DNA of 35,836 nt from an uncultured Clostridium sp. (GCF_947036855.1 NZ_CAMQRY010000009.1:1-35836), one strand, 5' to 3'. Counted from the first letter of the stretch, positions 1 through 10,082 are shown. Program-made: numbers and translations. The notes: generated by a model from the sequence alone, not told the origin.

Positions 1-566
1 GAGATATAATGCAAGTTCCACCAATGTATTCAGCATTAAAAAAAGATGGTGTAAGGTTATATGAACTTGCGCGAAAAGGTATTGTAATAGAGCGTGAACC
101 TAGACCTATAACTATACATTCATTAGAAAATATAGTTATAGATATACCTAATATAACTATGGATGTTTATTGTTCAAAGGGAACATATATAAGAAGCTTG
201 TGTTTTGATATAGGAGAAAAACTTGGTGTTGGAGCTGTAATGACATCACTTGAAAGAATTCAAAATGGACCATTTTTAATAGGAAATGCTGTAAATATAG
301 ATGATTTAACAAGTGAATCTTTAGAAGGTAATATTATATCTATAGATGATGCTTTAGAATCATTTCCACAATTTTTTATAAAAGATGAAAAGTTTAGAAA
401 ACTTTTAATTAATGGTGTAGCTGTAATGGATAATAAACTTTATAGCGAGAATAACATTAAAAAAGATGTTTTATATAGAGTGTATGATTTAGAGAAAAAC
501 TTAATTGGACTTGGTAAACTTGGAAAGAATGGCTTTAAAATAGAAAAACAATTAGTAGAGGGGTAA
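1..566 (+). CDS. truB: tRNA pseudouridine(55) synthase TruB, 3' part
   Basis: This is the C-terminal part of TruB, which isomerises U55 to pseudouridine in the T-loop of tRNAs. The reading frame is open from the first bases, so the gene starts outside the window and the N-terminal region with the catalytic Asp is missing here. The visible part begins in the conserved segment [20 protein letters not shown], followed by the [17 protein letters not shown] segment typical of TruB and a C-terminal region in the position of the PUA-like domain. The ATG at 9 is an internal methionine, not a start. Only 5 bases separate its stop from ribF, the usual truB-ribF pairing of Firmicutes, so the two are probably cotranscribed. 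Confidence 0.95.
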   Translation, partial: DIMQVPPMYSALKKDGVRLYELARKGIVIEREPRPITIHSLENIVIDIPNITMDVYCSKGTYIRSLCFDIGEKLGVGAVMTSLERIQNGPFLIGNAVNIDDLTSESLEGNIISIDDALESFPQFFIKDEKFRKLLINGVAVMDNKLYSENNIKKDVLYRVYDLEKNLIGLGKLGKNGFKIEKQLVEG

Positions 567-571
567 TAAGT

Positions 572-1501
572 ATGATGTTAATAGATCAAACTTTTAGGGG
601 TAGATTAAAAGAAAAGACTTATATTGCACTAGGTAGTTTTGATGGACTACATAAAGGTCATTTAACACTTATAGATGAACTGTTGAAAATATGTAAGGAA
701 AAAAACTCTCGAAGTATGGTTTATACATTTGAAAATCATCCATTAACTATTATAAATAAAGCTTCTATACCTAAAATTATAATGAGTAACAAAGAAAAAA
801 TATCTGTTTTAGAAAATTTAGGTGTTGATATTGTCTGTTTATATAAATTTGATTTAGAGATGATGACAATGGAGGCAGAGGAATTTATTATTTTCCTGCT
901 AAAAAGATTTAATACAAAAGGATTTGTAGTTGGATTCAATTATAGATTTGGATATAAAAATAAAGGTGATATAAAACTTTTAGAAAAATTAAGCGAAAAG
1001 TATAATTTTGAGCTTATTGTTAAAAAAGCATATAAATCAGAAGGGAAGATAGTAAGTTCAAGTAGTATAAGAGAACTTATATCTAAAGGAAGTATTGAAT
1101 TAGCTAATGATTTGCTTACAAGAAATTTCACATTAGATGGAAAAATTATTGGAGGTAAAAAATTAGGAAGAACAATAGGATTTCCAACTGCTAATTTAGA
1201 TATAGATAAAAAGGTTGCATTGCCTAAAATTGGTGTTTATTATACGAATACAGAGATTGAAGGTGTTTTATTTAAGAGCATAACTTCTGTTGGGAATAAT
1301 CCAACTGTCAATGGAAATGCGACAACAGTTGAAACTTATATACTAAATTTTTCAAAAGATATTTATAATAAAAATATTTCAGTACATTTTATTGAGTGGA
1401 TTCGAGGAGAAAAAAAGTTCGATTCATTAGAAAGTTTGAAAAAACAGCTAGAAAAAGATAAAATGTATGCATATCAGAGAAAAATAAAAAAGAATTTGTA
1501 A
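572..1501 (+). CDS. ribF: Bifunctional riboflavin kinase / FAD synthetase RibF
   Basis: RibF phosphorylates riboflavin to FMN and adenylates FMN to FAD. The 309-residue length is normal for the family. The N-terminal FAD synthetase domain (about residues 1-180) shows the nucleotidyltransferase motif LGSFDGLHKGH near residue 20 and the SSSSIRELI segment near residue 165. The C-terminal flavokinase domain shows GGKKLGRTIGFPTAN and SVGNNPTV, followed by VETYILNF and a KKFDSLESLKKQLEKD tail. The start is ATG 572 (ATG 575 is also possible), 8 bases after AGAGGGG, which lies inside the end of truB. No terminator follows; the rpsO promoter lies directly downstream. Confidence 0.96.
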   Translation: MMLIDQTFRGRLKEKTYIALGSFDGLHKGHLTLIDELLKICKEKNSRSMVYTFENHPLTIINKASIPKIIMSNKEKISVLENLGVDIVCLYKFDLEMMTMEAEEFIIFLLKRFNTKGFVVGFNYRFGYKNKGDIKLLEKLSEKYNFELIVKKAYKSEGKIVSSSSIRELISKGSIELANDLLTRNFTLDGKIIGGKKLGRTIGFPTANLDIDKKVALPKIGVYYTNTEIEGVLFKSITSVGNNPTVNGNATTVETYILNFSKDIYNKNISVHFIEWIRGEKKFDSLESLKKQLEKDKMYAYQRKIKKNL

Positions 1502-1508
1502 AACGTTA

Positions 1509-1537
1509 TTTACAATAAAATAGACTTTTGATATAAT
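1509..1537 (+). promoter_or_regulatory. Sigma-A type promoter of rpsO
   Basis: TTTACA (1509-1514) and TATAAT (1532-1537) are separated by 17 bases. The promoter lies just after ribF and would give a leader of about 70 bases before rpsO. Confidence 0.75.
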
Positions 1538-1543
1538 CATATA

Positions 1544-1608
1544 GAACCTAGTTCTAAGATTTTGGGTAACGCCTTTTTCATGGAGCTTAGGGGATAATAT
1601 AACGGAGG
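1544..1608 (+). ncRNA. Probable rpsO 5' leader (S15 autoregulatory type)
   Basis: The rpsO leader can fold. GAAC/GTTC (1544-1547 and 1551-1554) forms a small hairpin, and CTAAG (1554-1558) can pair with CTTAG (1586-1590) around a GGGTAACGCC segment. The SD GGAGG is at 1604-1608. S15 is known to repress its own mRNA through structured leaders in many bacteria. I infer that role from position and foldability; I have not matched it to a covariance model. Confidence 0.45.
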
Positions 1609-1617
1609 TGTTTATCA

Positions 1618-1881
1618 ATGGATAAAGCTAGAAAAGAAGAATTAATCGTACAATACGGAAGACACGAAGGGGACACTGGTTCACCAGAGGTTCAAATCGC
1701 TCTTTTAACAGAAAGAATTAACATGTTAACAGGTCACTTAAAAATGCACAAGAAAGATCACCACTCAAGAAGAGGTCTTTTAATGATGGTTGGACAAAGA
1801 AGAGGATTATTAAACTACTTAACTAAGCAAGATATCGAAAGATATAGAACTGTAATAAAAGCTTTAGAATTAAGAAGATAG
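1618..1881 (+). CDS. rpsO: 30S ribosomal protein S15
   Basis: This primary 16S rRNA-binding protein of the small-subunit platform binds the three-way junction of helices 20-22. The 87-residue length is typical. The core carries the family signature: [17 protein letters not shown] near residue 20, then the [14 protein letters not shown] loop and [11 protein letters not shown]. The start ATG is 9 bases after GGAGG. The gene has its own promoter and a hairpin terminator, so it is probably mainly monocistronic, with some read-through to pnp as in other bacteria. C and G in wobble positions are more frequent here than in neighbouring genes, as expected for a highly expressed gene. Confidence 0.98.
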   Translation: MDKARKEELIVQYGRHEGDTGSPEVQIALLTERINMLTGHLKMHKKDHHSRRGLLMMVGQRRGLLNYLTKQDIERYRTVIKALELRR

Positions 1882-1905
1882 TCTTTTAATAAAAAATAAA
1901 TTTAG

Positions 1906-1935
1906 TAGAGCGGGTATATTCCGCTCTATTATTTT
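1906..1935 (+). terminator. Terminator after rpsO
   Basis: An 8-bp stem TAGAGCGG (1906-1913) / CCGCTCTA (1921-1928) is followed by TTATTTT. The T-run is interrupted, so termination may be partial and allow read-through into pnp, for which I see no strong promoter. Confidence 0.7.
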
Positions 1936-1991
1936 AAAAATATTTAAATTATAAACTTTTACCAGTTAGTTATTGAAAGGAGGTATTCAGT

Positions 1992-4109
1992 ATGATTAAT
2001 ACACACGAAATACAATTAGCAGGAAGAACTCTAAAAGTAGAGTTTGGTAGAATAGGAATGTTATCAGATGCAGCTATTTTTATGAGTTATGGAGATACTG
2101 TAATTTTAACAAATGCAAATGCATCAGAAAAACCAAGAGAGGGTATAGACTTTTTCCCGTTAAGTGTTGAATATGAAGAAAGACTTTACTCAGTTGGTAA
2201 AATCCCAGGAGGATTTATCAAAAGAGAAGGAAGACCATCACAGCATTCAATATTAAATGGTAGAGCTGTTGATAGAACAATAAGACCACTTTTCCCTAAT
2301 GGATATAGAAGTGATGTTCAGGTTGTTTGTACTGTTGTTTCAGTAGAAATGGATAATTTACCAGAAATATTAGCTATAAATGCTGCATCTACAGCATTAT
2401 GCTTATCAAGTGTACCATATACAACACCAGTTGCAGCAGTGCAAGTAGGTTTAATAGGTGGTGAGTTCATAACAAACCCTAATTCAGAGCAAAGAGCTAA
2501 AAGTGAAATGCAATTAACAGTTTGTTCTACAAGTGAGAGAGTTATGATGATAGAAGCAGGTGGAAATGAAATACCTGAAGAAGTTATGATAAGTGCTATT
2601 AAATTTGGATTTGATGAATGTCAACCAATAATAAAATTCCAAGAAGAAGCTATGGCTTCATTTGGAAAAGAAAAAATAGTTCCAGAACTTCATGAAGTTG
2701 ATGCACAAGTTCAAGCTGATATAAAAGCTTTTGCTCATGATATGATTAATGAAGCTATGCACATAATTGATAAAGATGCTAGAAATGAAGCTATGAGTAT
2801 CGTTAAAGGTAAAATATCTGAGGAATTCAATGAGAAGTATGCAGAGAAATTATCAGATGTTGCAGAAGCTATTTACAACACTCAAAAGAAATGTGTTAGA
2901 CACATGTTACTTAAAGAAAAGTTAAGACCAGATGGTAGACCTTTCAATAAAGTAAGAGAGATTGGTTGTGAAATTGACATATTACCAAGAACTCATGGTA
3001 CAGGTCTATTTACAAGAGGGGCTACACAAGTAATGACTGTGGCTACACTTGGTGGTGTTGGAGAATATCAAACACTTGATGGATTAAGTGAAGAAGTTCA
3101 AAAAAGATATATGCATCATTATAATTTCCCAGCTTATAGTGTTGGAGAAGTTAGACCTTTAAGAGGTCCAGGAAGAAGAGAAATAGGTCATGGTGCTTTA
3201 GCTGAAAGAGCTTTAGAGCCGCTTATACCTTCAGAGAATGATTTCCCATATACAATAAGACTTGTTTCAGAAGTTTTAAGTTCAAATGGATCTACATCAC
3301 AGGCTTCAGTTTGTGGTAGTACACTTGCGCTTTTAGCAGCTGGTGTTCCACTTAAGAGACCTGCAGCAGGAATTGCTATGGGACTTATCACATCAGATGA
3401 CTTAACAGAAGAAGGCGTTTTAACAGATATTCAAGGAATAGAAGATTTCTTTGGAGATATGGACTTTAAAGTTGCTGGAACTGAAAAAGGTATAACATCA
3501 ATACAAGTTGATACAAAGATTGCAGGTTTATCAGAATCTATAATCAGAAACGCTATAGTTGATGCTAGAGTTGCTAGAATGCATATCCTTGATAAAATTA
3601 AAGAATGTATTCCTGCAGCTAGAGAAGAAGTTTCATTCTATGCTCCTAAAACTTCAACACTTAGAATCAACCCTGATAAAATCAGAGATGTAATAGGTGC
3701 TGGTGGTAAGATTATAAATAAAATTATAGCCGATACTGGAGTTAAGATTGACATAAAAGAAGATGGTTTAGTATTCGTATCTTCAGAAAGTTCAGCTGGT
3801 GTTAAAGAAGCAATGGCGATAATCGAAGGATTAACAAAAGAGCTTAAACCAGGTGAAGTATATCTTGGGAAAGTTACTAAAATAACTACTTTTGGTGCTT
3901 TTGTAGAAATTCTTCCTAATAAAGAAGGATTAGTACACATATCTAAATTAGCTCTAGAGAGAGTTAATAAGGTTGAAGATGTTGTTTCAGTTGGTGATGA
4001 AATATTAGTAAAAATCACAGAAATAGATCCTCAAGGAAGAGTTAATCTTTCAAGAAGAGATGTTTTAGTTGATGAAGCAGCAAAAAAAGAAACAGAAGAA
4101 CAGAAGTAG
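1992..4109 (+). CDS. pnp: Polyribonucleotide nucleotidyltransferase (PNPase)
   Basis: PNPase is a phosphorolytic 3'-5' exoribonuclease that works in mRNA decay, often alongside RNase Y (encoded further downstream in this window). The 705-residue length is standard. Domain order is RNase PH-like domain 1 (about 1-220, with [22 protein letters not shown]), an alpha-helical linker, RNase PH-like domain 2 (about 310-540, with [20 protein letters not shown] and [16 protein letters not shown]), a KH domain (about 550-610, with [16 protein letters not shown]) and an S1 domain (about 620-690, with [20 protein letters not shown]). The start is ATG 1992, 8 bases after AAAGGAGG. The rpsO-pnp order is conserved across bacteria. 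Confidence 0.98.
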   Translation: MINTHEIQLAGRTLKVEFGRIGMLSDAAIFMSYGDTVILTNANASEKPREGIDFFPLSVEYEERLYSVGKIPGGFIKREGRPSQHSILNGRAVDRTIRPLFPNGYRSDVQVVCTVVSVEMDNLPEILAINAASTALCLSSVPYTTPVAAVQVGLIGGEFITNPNSEQRAKSEMQLTVCSTSERVMMIEAGGNEIPEEVMISAIKFGFDECQPIIKFQEEAMASFGKEKIVPELHEVDAQVQADIKAFAHDMINEAMHIIDKDARNEAMSIVKGKISEEFNEKYAEKLSDVAEAIYNTQKKCVRHMLLKEKLRPDGRPFNKVREIGCEIDILPRTHGTGLFTRGATQVMTVATLGGVGEYQTLDGLSEEVQKRYMHHYNFPAYSVGEVRPLRGPGRREIGHGALAERALEPLIPSENDFPYTIRLVSEVLSSNGSTSQASVCGSTLALLAAGVPLKRPAAGIAMGLITSDDLTEEGVLTDIQGIEDFFGDMDFKVAGTEKGITSIQVDTKIAGLSESIIRNAIVDARVARMHILDKIKECIPAAREEVSFYAPKTSTLRINPDKIRDVIGAGGKIINKIIADTGVKIDIKEDGLVFVSSESSAGVKEAMAIIEGLTKELKPGEVYLGKVTKITTFGAFVEILPNKEGLVHISKLALERVNKVEDVVSVGDEILVKITEIDPQGRVNLSRRDVLVDEAAKKETEEQK

Positions 4110-4114
4110 TAGAT

Positions 4115-4145
4115 GGGCAATTTGAAAAAATTGCCCTTTTATTTT
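4115..4145 (+). terminator. Terminator after pnp
   Basis: A 9-bp stem GGGCAATTT (4115-4123) / AAATTGCCC (4128-4136) with a GAAA tetraloop is followed by TTTTATTTTA. This is a textbook intrinsic terminator. Confidence 0.92.
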
Positions 4146-4204
4146 ATACATTTTTATCATATCTATCATTGTTTCCTCATAATTTAATATAATAGGGGTG
4201 ATAT

Positions 4205-4483
4205 ATGATGAGTAATATAAAATATTTAAGTGAAATTGAAAAGTATGAAATAATAAATGTTAATGATGGAGAAAAGTATGAGACTCTTGCAAGTAATGAT
4301 ATAATTGTTGACGATAAAGGTAATTTTAAATTATTATTATTAAATATAGGGAGCAGTAAATTTGGTTTTTTAAACAATTCACCTGATTATTATGAAGTAG
4401 ATTGGGAGTATGTTAGAAAAATTGGAGCTCGAACTATTATTTTAGATGCAGAGCAAGAGCTTATGCGAAAAGTAAATTTATAG
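4205..4483 (+). CDS. ymxH: YlmC/YmxH family PRC-barrel protein
   Basis: This 92-residue protein resembles the YlmC/YmxH family of small Firmicute proteins with a PRC-barrel fold, often labelled sporulation proteins although no biochemical function is established. Visible family features are an opening LSEIEKYEIINVNDGEKY, then SNDIIVDDKGNFKLLLLN, and a final VDWEYVRKIGARTIILD. Its place just upstream of the aspartokinase gene matches B. subtilis ymxH, which precedes spoVFA-dapG; this is the reason for the symbol. ATG 4205 and ATG 4208 are both possible starts after AGGGGTG. The stop is 12 bases from the dapG start, so the two probably share a transcript. Confidence 0.8.
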   Translation: MMSNIKYLSEIEKYEIINVNDGEKYETLASNDIIVDDKGNFKLLLLNIGSSKFGFLNNSPDYYEVDWEYVRKIGARTIILDAEQELMRKVNL

Positions 4484-4495
4484 GGGCGTGGTCTA

Positions 4496-5692
4496 GTGGA
4501 TATTATAGTTCAAAAGTTTGGTGGTACATCAGTATCAACAAAAGAACGAAGAGAAATGGTAATTAGAAAAGTTAGAGAAGTATTAGATTTAGGGGAAATG
4601 CCAGTTGTGGTTGTTTCTGCTATGGGTAGAAAAGGGGAGCCTTATGCAACTGATTCTCTTTTAGGACTTGTTGGGGATAAGTTTAAAGAAGAGAATAAAA
4701 TGGCTACAGATATGCTTATGGCATGTGGTGAAATAATTAGTACAGTAGCTATGAGTAATGAGTTTTTAGAGGCTGGTATTAATGCTGTTCCATTAACAGG
4801 TGGACAGGCTGGGATATTAACTGATAGCAATTTTAAGGAAGCAGAACCTATTGATATTGATCCTAAACATATTTTAGAAGTGTTAAAGAGTGGAAGAGTT
4901 CCAGTAGTAGCAGGTTTCCAAGGGATTAATAGAGATGGATTTTTTACAACACTTGGAAGGGGTGGTAGTGATACTACAGGTGCAATTTTAGGTGCTTCAC
5001 TTTCAGCAAAGGAAGTTCAAATATTTACTGATGTAGATGGAATGATGACTGCGGACCCTAGAATAGTTTGTGATGCAAAGCTTATAAATAAAATAAGTTA
5101 TAATGAAATATTTGAGTTAGCAGAACAAGGTGCAAAAGTTATACACCCAAGAGCTGTAGAAGCTGCAATGAGAGGTAATATACCGTTAATAATTAAAAAT
5201 ACAATGTCAGATTGTAAAGGAACTAGAATAGATAGCATTGGTGATAGAGAAGCTAATAATATTATTACAGGTATAACACATCAAACAAATAGAATTCAAG
5301 TTGAAATAGATGCAAATCAAAATAAAGATAATAAAGATATGTATAGAGATGTTTTAACTATATTAGCTGATGAGGGTATAAGTTTAGACCTTATAAATAT
5401 TTTCCCGAAGCAAAAAATATTTACAATATGTGATGAAAAGAAAATTTTATTTGAAGATATAATGACTAAACATAATATAAAATTTGAATTGATTGAGAAC
5501 TTAAGTAAGATAGCTGTTGTTGGTACTAAAATGAGAGGTATACCAGGAGTAATGGCTAAAATAGTTGCTACTTTAGATAAAAAAGGTATAGATGTTTTGC
5601 AAAGTGCTGACTCACATATGACTATATGGTGCCTTGTTGAAACTGCAAAAGTACAAGAAGCTATAAACTCTCTTCATAAAGTATTTCTTTAA
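4496..5692 (+). CDS. dapG: Aspartate kinase (DapG type)
   Basis: Aspartokinase phosphorylates aspartate, the first step toward lysine/diaminopimelate, threonine and methionine. The 398-residue protein has the N-terminal kinase signature KFGGTSV (residues 7-13), the LGRGGSDTTGA substrate loop, the FTDVDGMMTADPR segment and two C-terminal ACT domains (about 265-398, ending with GVMAKIVATLDKKGIDVLQ) that bind the feedback amino acid. The start is GTG 4496, about 7 bases after AGGGGCG. Placement between ymxH and tepA recalls the B. subtilis dapG region, so I infer a role in diaminopimelate or dipicolinate supply. dapA and spoVFAB, which sit there in B. subtilis, are absent. Confidence 0.94.
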   Translation: MDIIVQKFGGTSVSTKERREMVIRKVREVLDLGEMPVVVVSAMGRKGEPYATDSLLGLVGDKFKEENKMATDMLMACGEIISTVAMSNEFLEAGINAVPLTGGQAGILTDSNFKEAEPIDIDPKHILEVLKSGRVPVVAGFQGINRDGFFTTLGRGGSDTTGAILGASLSAKEVQIFTDVDGMMTADPRIVCDAKLINKISYNEIFELAEQGAKVIHPRAVEAAMRGNIPLIIKNTMSDCKGTRIDSIGDREANNIITGITHQTNRIQVEIDANQNKDNKDMYRDVLTILADEGISLDLINIFPKQKIFTICDEKKILFEDIMTKHNIKFELIENLSKIAVVGTKMRGIPGVMAKIVATLDKKGIDVLQSADSHMTIWCLVETAKVQEAINSLHKVFL

Positions 5693-5748
5693 TAATGAAT
5701 AAATAGGACCTTTCTTGCAAATTATAAGTATATGCAGGAGGGGTTTTT

Positions 5749-6489
5749 ATGTTTTTAAATGAAGAAGATATTGAAAAAGAAAAAGTTATAAAGACGGAAG
5801 AAAGTAAAGTTGATGATAATGAGTCAAAGATTGGTCAAATAAAATCTATTGGAAATATAGATAAAACTGAAGAAGATGATAAACGGAAAAAAGAGGATAA
5901 TATACAAGTTATAAGTATTATTGGATTAATTGAAGGTCATCAAGAGTCAAATCCACAGATGAAAACAACAAAGTATGAACATATGATACCACAGCTTATT
6001 GAGATTGAAAGAAGCGAAAAAGTAAAAGGTGTACTATTTCTTTTAAATACTGTTGGTGGAGATGTAGAAGCAGGTCTTGCAATAGCTGAGATAATAAGCA
6101 GTATGAGTAAGCCAAGTGTATCATTAGTTATAGGTGGTGGACATTCTATTGGAGTTCCACTAGCAACAGCTACTAATTATTCATTTATTTCACCATCAGC
6201 AACTATGATTGTCCATCCAATTAGAATGACAGGTCTTGTTATAGGAGTATCACAAACTTTTAAGTACTTTGAAAAAATGCAAGAACGAATAGATGATTTT
6301 GTTGTCAGAAATTCTAAAATAAGTAAAAGTAATTTAAAAAAATTAATGCTTAAGACAAATGATTTACTTAATGATATGGGTTCTATTCTTATTGGAGATG
6401 AGGCTGTAAAAGCAGGTATTATTGATGAACTCGGTGGAGTAAGTGTAGCAATGAAAAAACTAGATGAATTAATAGGAAAGAAGTCATAG
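5749..6489 (+). CDS. tepA: ClpP-like serine peptidase TepA
   Basis: This 246-residue member of the ClpP/crotonase fold resembles B. subtilis TepA (translocation-enhancing peptidase), implicated in processing linked to protein export. The N-terminal 60 residues are charged and low-complexity. The ClpP-like core follows: VGGDVEAGLAIAEII, then the nucleophile in GGGHSIG (Ser133) and the catalytic His in IVHPIR (His156). There is no signal peptide or ATPase partner beside it. It directly precedes the ftsK/spoIIIE gene, as in B. subtilis. The start ATG follows AGGAGGGG, and the stop codon lies inside the stem of its own terminator. Confidence 0.88.
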   Translation: MFLNEEDIEKEKVIKTEESKVDDNESKIGQIKSIGNIDKTEEDDKRKKEDNIQVISIIGLIEGHQESNPQMKTTKYEHMIPQLIEIERSEKVKGVLFLLNTVGGDVEAGLAIAEIISSMSKPSVSLVIGGGHSIGVPLATATNYSFISPSATMIVHPIRMTGLVIGVSQTFKYFEKMQERIDDFVVRNSKISKSNLKKLMLKTNDLLNDMGSILIGDEAVKAGIIDELGGVSVAMKKLDELIGKKS

Positions 6490-6508
6490 ATATATTCTAT
6501 GACTTTTT
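6481..6508 (+). terminator. Terminator overlapping the tepA stop codon
   Basis: A 10-bp stem AAGTCATAGA (6481-6490) / TCTATGACTT (6496-6505) with loop TATAT and a T7 run. The TAG stop (6487-6489) is part of the left arm. Confidence 0.9.
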
Positions 6509-6533
6509 TTACATAATTTTAACTAATAAATAA

Positions 6534-6562
6534 TTGATTGATTTCTTTTTTAAGAGTAAAAT
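6534..6562 (+). promoter_or_regulatory. Candidate promoter of ftsK/spoIIIE
   Basis: TTGATT (6534-6539) and TAAAAT (6557-6562) are separated by 17 bases. The site lies after the tepA terminator and about 75 bases before the start codon. Confidence 0.55.
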
Positions 6563-6639
6563 ATCAAGTATATGTATTTTTTATGGGGATTTTTTAATTT
6601 ATACGGAAATTAAAATTACAAGAGAGGTGATTTAGCAGG

Positions 6640-9201
6640 ATGGCAACTGCCAAAAAGACGGGAAAAAATAGTAATAAAAAGCAAAGAAGGGATACAAAGA
6701 GTATTTCAAGAGAAGTGAAGTCTGAAAAAAATAATAGTGAAATATATGGAATTGTAGCAATTGCATGTTCGTTAATATTTATGTTTAGCCTATATACAAA
6801 TAAACTTGGATATTTAAGTACAATATCTAAAGAAATATTTATAACGTTATTTGGAATAGGTGCTTTTCTTATACCAATATTTTGTTTATATATATCGGTA
6901 AAGCACTATTTTTTAAAACAAAAGTTAACTATAACAAGAAAATATTGGGGAATATCAGGAATTGTTATAGTTAGTATTATTCTTATACAAACAATAAATA
7001 TGAAATTATATGTAGATAAGGATATAATAAATTCTTTTGGAAAGTTTTTAGTTTCTAATACGTATTTACATGGTGGTTTTATAACTTTTATTATAATATT
7101 ACCGCTGTATAAGCTTATAGGTGATGTTGGTATATATATATTAATAGCTGCAGCATATGTAATATGTTCTATACTTGTATTTAACTATAATATAAGAGGG
7201 GTTGCATATGATGTTCATAGTAAGGGGAAAAAGATTCAAAAAAAAGCTACTAAAAAAATAAATACACAAAGAGAAAAGCTATCAAATATTAAAGTGGCTA
7301 ATAGAAATACACAAGTTAGGAATAATAATGAAAGTAATAATATTGATGATACTATATCGGATAATAATCTTAGGAGTGAAGTTGAGAATAGAATGAAAAT
7401 GATAGACTTTATGAATAATGTAACGCTTGAAGAGAATGATAAAGATGAAGAAGTGTTAGAAATATCTAATGATAATATTAAAGAGAAAAAAAATAATGAG
7501 TCATTAGAGGTTATTGAAGTCTTAGATTTTAGTAGAATTAAGAATGAAGAGATTAGGAAAGATAGTGTTGAGAGCAAAATAATAATGGAAACTAGAGATA
7601 CAAGTGTAAAAGATGAAACTATACATAATGATATTAGTGTAGCTAAGGAAAAAGAAATAGAACGTGTACCAGTAATTAAAACTGAAAAAGTTAGGTATGC
7701 TGAAAAAAATGAATCTGAAGATATTATTGATGAAGAAATTATTAAAAAAAATGAGTATCTATTTCCAACAGCAGATCTTTTAAAAGTAAATACAAGGTCA
7801 GAAATGACACCTGAGGAGAAACAAGAACTTTTAAGAAATGCTAATAAGTTAGAAGAGGTATTGCTTAGTTTTGGAGTTCAGGCAGAACTTTTAAATGTAA
7901 CTAAGGGTCCATCTGTTACAAGGTATGAAATACAACCACGAGCAGGTATAAAGGTTAATAAAATTGTAAATCTTTCAAATGATATAGCACTAGGTCTTGC
8001 AGCAGCAGGTGCGGTTAGAATAGAAGCACCTATTCCAGGGAAAGCTGCGGTTGGAATAGAAGTTCCTAATTTAAAGCAAACACCAGTTTATTTTAGAGAA
8101 ATAATAGAGACAAATGATTTTAATGATAGTAAATCAAATGTTGCATGTGCTCTTGGTAAAAGTATAGAGGGAAAACCAGTAGTAGTTGATTTATCAGCAA
8201 TGCCACATTTACTTATAGCAGGTGCAACTGGTTCTGGAAAAAGTGTTTGTATAAATACACTTATTGTAAGTATTTTATATAAATATTCTCCAGATGAAGT
8301 TAAGCTTTTAATGGTTGACCCAAAAGTTGTTGAACTTAGTGTTTATAATGGTATTCCACATTTACTTATACCAGTTGTTACAGACCCTAAAAAGGCATCT
8401 GGTGCATTATTTTGGGCAGTTAAAGAAATGGATAGAAGGTATAATCTTTTTGCAGAAAATGGAGCAAGAAATATTGGTTCATATAATAATATGATTGAAA
8501 TTGGTAGAGTTAAAAATGGAGAAAGACTTCCTTATATAGTTATTATTGTAGATGAGCTTGCTGACCTTATGATGGTTTGTCCAGGTGATGTGGAAGATTA
8601 TATTTGTAGACTTGCACAAAAAGCTAGAGCGGCAGGTATGCATTTAGTTATAGCAACACAAAGACCATCAGTTGATGTAATAACAGGAGTTATTAAAGCT
8701 AATATTCCATCAAGAATATCATTTTCTGTATCAAGTCAGATTGATTCACGAACTATACTTGATAGCACAGGTGCAGAGAAACTTTTAGGTAGAGGGGATA
8801 TGTTATTCCACCCTATAGGGAAATCTGGTAATATGAGAGTACAAGGTGCTTTTATTTCTGAAGAAGAGGTTGAGCAGGTTGTAGAACATGTGAAGTGTTT
8901 AGAGAATAAAATTTCAAACAACTATGAAGAGGAGATTAATAAGCATATGGAAAGTGCAGTATCGGGTGGTAAAGGTGGTAGCTCATCAGATGATCAGGAT
9001 GATTTGATAGATGAAGCAATAAAACTTATTGTAGATAGTGGACAAGTTTCAGCTTCTTTCATACAGCGAAGGTTAAAAATAGGATTTAATAGAGCTGCTA
9101 GAATGATAGAACAGATGGAAGAGATGGGAATTATATCAGAAAAAGATGGAAATAAGCCAAGACATGTATTAATTAGTAAAGAAGAAATAGAAAATTTATA
9201 A
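6640..9201 (+). CDS. ftsK: DNA translocase FtsK/SpoIIIE
   Basis: This membrane-anchored, septum-located DNA pump moves chromosome ends across the division or sporulation septum. The 853 residues show a basic N-terminus, four to five transmembrane segments (about 35-52, 66-87, 104-119 and 145-181), a long acidic and Asn/Lys-rich linker (about 190-380), and the RecA-like motor. Motor signatures are Walker A GATGSGKS (528-535), Walker [12 protein letters not shown] near 640 and [12 protein letters not shown]. The C-terminal winged-helix gamma domain, which reads orienting DNA sequences, is [20 protein letters not shown]. The start ATG 6640 is 9 bases after AGAGGTGA. SpoIIIE and FtsK are not distinguishable from sequence alone; the tepA neighbour favours the spoIIIE locus. 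Confidence 0.96.
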   Translation: MATAKKTGKNSNKKQRRDTKSISREVKSEKNNSEIYGIVAIACSLIFMFSLYTNKLGYLSTISKEIFITLFGIGAFLIPIFCLYISVKHYFLKQKLTITRKYWGISGIVIVSIILIQTINMKLYVDKDIINSFGKFLVSNTYLHGGFITFIIILPLYKLIGDVGIYILIAAAYVICSILVFNYNIRGVAYDVHSKGKKIQKKATKKINTQREKLSNIKVANRNTQVRNNNESNNIDDTISDNNLRSEVENRMKMIDFMNNVTLEENDKDEEVLEISNDNIKEKKNNESLEVIEVLDFSRIKNEEIRKDSVESKIIMETRDTSVKDETIHNDISVAKEKEIERVPVIKTEKVRYAEKNESEDIIDEEIIKKNEYLFPTADLLKVNTRSEMTPEEKQELLRNANKLEEVLLSFGVQAELLNVTKGPSVTRYEIQPRAGIKVNKIVNLSNDIALGLAAAGAVRIEAPIPGKAAVGIEVPNLKQTPVYFREIIETNDFNDSKSNVACALGKSIEGKPVVVDLSAMPHLLIAGATGSGKSVCINTLIVSILYKYSPDEVKLLMVDPKVVELSVYNGIPHLLIPVVTDPKKASGALFWAVKEMDRRYNLFAENGARNIGSYNNMIEIGRVKNGERLPYIVIIVDELADLMMVCPGDVEDYICRLAQKARAAGMHLVIATQRPSVDVITGVIKANIPSRISFSVSSQIDSRTILDSTGAEKLLGRGDMLFHPIGKSGNMRVQGAFISEEEVEQVVEHVKCLENKISNNYEEEINKHMESAVSGGKGGSSSDDQDDLIDEAIKLIVDSGQVSASFIQRRLKIGFNRAARMIEQMEEMGIISEKDGNKPRHVLISKEEIENL

Positions 9202-9229
9202 TATATTTAAATTTAAAGACTCAAAATTA

Positions 9230-9257
9230 TAGACAATAATATAGAAATTGTTATAAT
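9230..9257 (+). promoter_or_regulatory. Candidate promoter of pgsA
   Basis: TAGACA (9230-9235) and TATAAT (9252-9257) are separated by 16 bases, about 90 bases before pgsA. No terminator is visible between ftsK and this site. Confidence 0.5.
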
Positions 9258-9348
9258 ATTATATAGGACTAAATGAGTTGTTAATAATAGTTATTTTTAG
9301 TTGTCTTAAGTTAGACGGTTAATTACTAGAATAATAGGAGTGTAAAGA

Positions 9349-9939
9349 ATGAATTTAGCAAATAAATTGACAGTATTAAGGGTTATACTTGTTCCAATAT
9401 TTTTATTATGTATGTCGACTGACATAATACCATATGGAACACTTATAGCTACAATCATATTTATACTAGCATCAATAACTGATAAATTAGATGGATATAT
9501 AGCTAGAAGTAGAAATCAAGTTACTAACTTTGGAAAATTTATGGATCCACTTGCAGATAAATTATTAGTTACAGCAGCACTTATAACACTTGTTGGTATA
9601 AATATAATACCAGCATGGATTGCTGTTATTATAATAGCTAGAGAATTTGCAGTATCAGGTCTAAGATCTGTTGCAGCAGCAGAAGGACATGTCATTGCTG
9701 CGAGTAATTGGGGAAAAATAAAAACAGTATTCCAAATGATAGCAATAGTATTATTACTAATAGTTGCAAATATAGCAACTACGCCATTTATTGCAGATAT
9801 TATTAATTCAAGCAAATTATTAATACAATTCTTTGCTTATGTGCCAGATATCACTTTATATATCGCTTTAATAATAACAATAATTTCTGGTGTAGATTAC
9901 TTTGTTAAAAACAAATCAGTAATTAATACAAATAAATAA
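9349..9939 (+). CDS. pgsA: CDP-diacylglycerol-glycerol-3-phosphate 3-phosphatidyltransferase
   Basis: PgsA makes phosphatidylglycerophosphate from CDP-diacylglycerol and glycerol-3-phosphate in the cytoplasmic membrane, the committed step to phosphatidylglycerol and cardiolipin. The 196-residue protein is strongly hydrophobic with several membrane helices. It carries the complete CDP-alcohol phosphotransferase motif D-x2-DG-x2-AR-x8-G-x3-D-x3-D, at residues Asp45, Asp48-Gly49, Ala52-Arg53, Gly62, Asp66 and Asp70. The segment NKLTVLRVILVPIF at the N-terminus is typical of bacterial PgsA. The start ATG follows an ATAGGAG site. It has its own promoter and terminator. Confidence 0.95.
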   Translation: MNLANKLTVLRVILVPIFLLCMSTDIIPYGTLIATIIFILASITDKLDGYIARSRNQVTNFGKFMDPLADKLLVTAALITLVGINIIPAWIAVIIIAREFAVSGLRSVAAAEGHVIAASNWGKIKTVFQMIAIVLLLIVANIATTPFIADIINSSKLLIQFFAYVPDITLYIALIITIISGVDYFVKNKSVINTNK

Positions 9940-9945
9940 AAGAAA

Positions 9946-9976
9946 ACATCACCGATTTAGGTGGTGTTTTTTTTTA
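9946..9976 (+). terminator. Terminator after pgsA
   Basis: An 8-bp stem ACATCACC (9946-9953) / GGTGGTGT (9960-9967) is followed by a run of about ten T. Confidence 0.92.
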
Positions 9977-10053
9977 TTTTTAGTATAGAATAATAAAGGA
10001 ATTATTTAGTGTGAAATATTTGTAATTTTAAGGGAGAGAATACTTCCATAATC

Positions 10054-10082
10054 TTGACATAAGAAATTATATGCTATACAAT
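10054..10082 (+). promoter_or_regulatory. Promoter of rny
   Basis: A consensus TTGACA (10054-10059) is 17 bases from TACAAT (10077-10082). This gives an untranslated leader of about 110 bases before rny, in which I see no recognisable riboswitch. Confidence 0.75.

Noticed and set aside
3638-4018. 126-residue minus-strand open frame inside pnp
   Set aside because: It lies antisense to the well-conserved KH and S1 domains of PNPase and has no ribosome site or recognisable product.
4188-4193. TATAAT before ymxH as a promoter
   Set aside because: It is only about 12-15 bases from the start codon and would leave no room for the AGGGGTG ribosome site after a normal transcription start; no -35 was found.
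7236-7577. 113-residue open frame on the minus strand inside ftsK
   Set aside because: Its low-complexity Ser/Leu/Phe product is the complement of the Asn/Lys/Glu-rich linker of FtsK; no ribosome site or family match.
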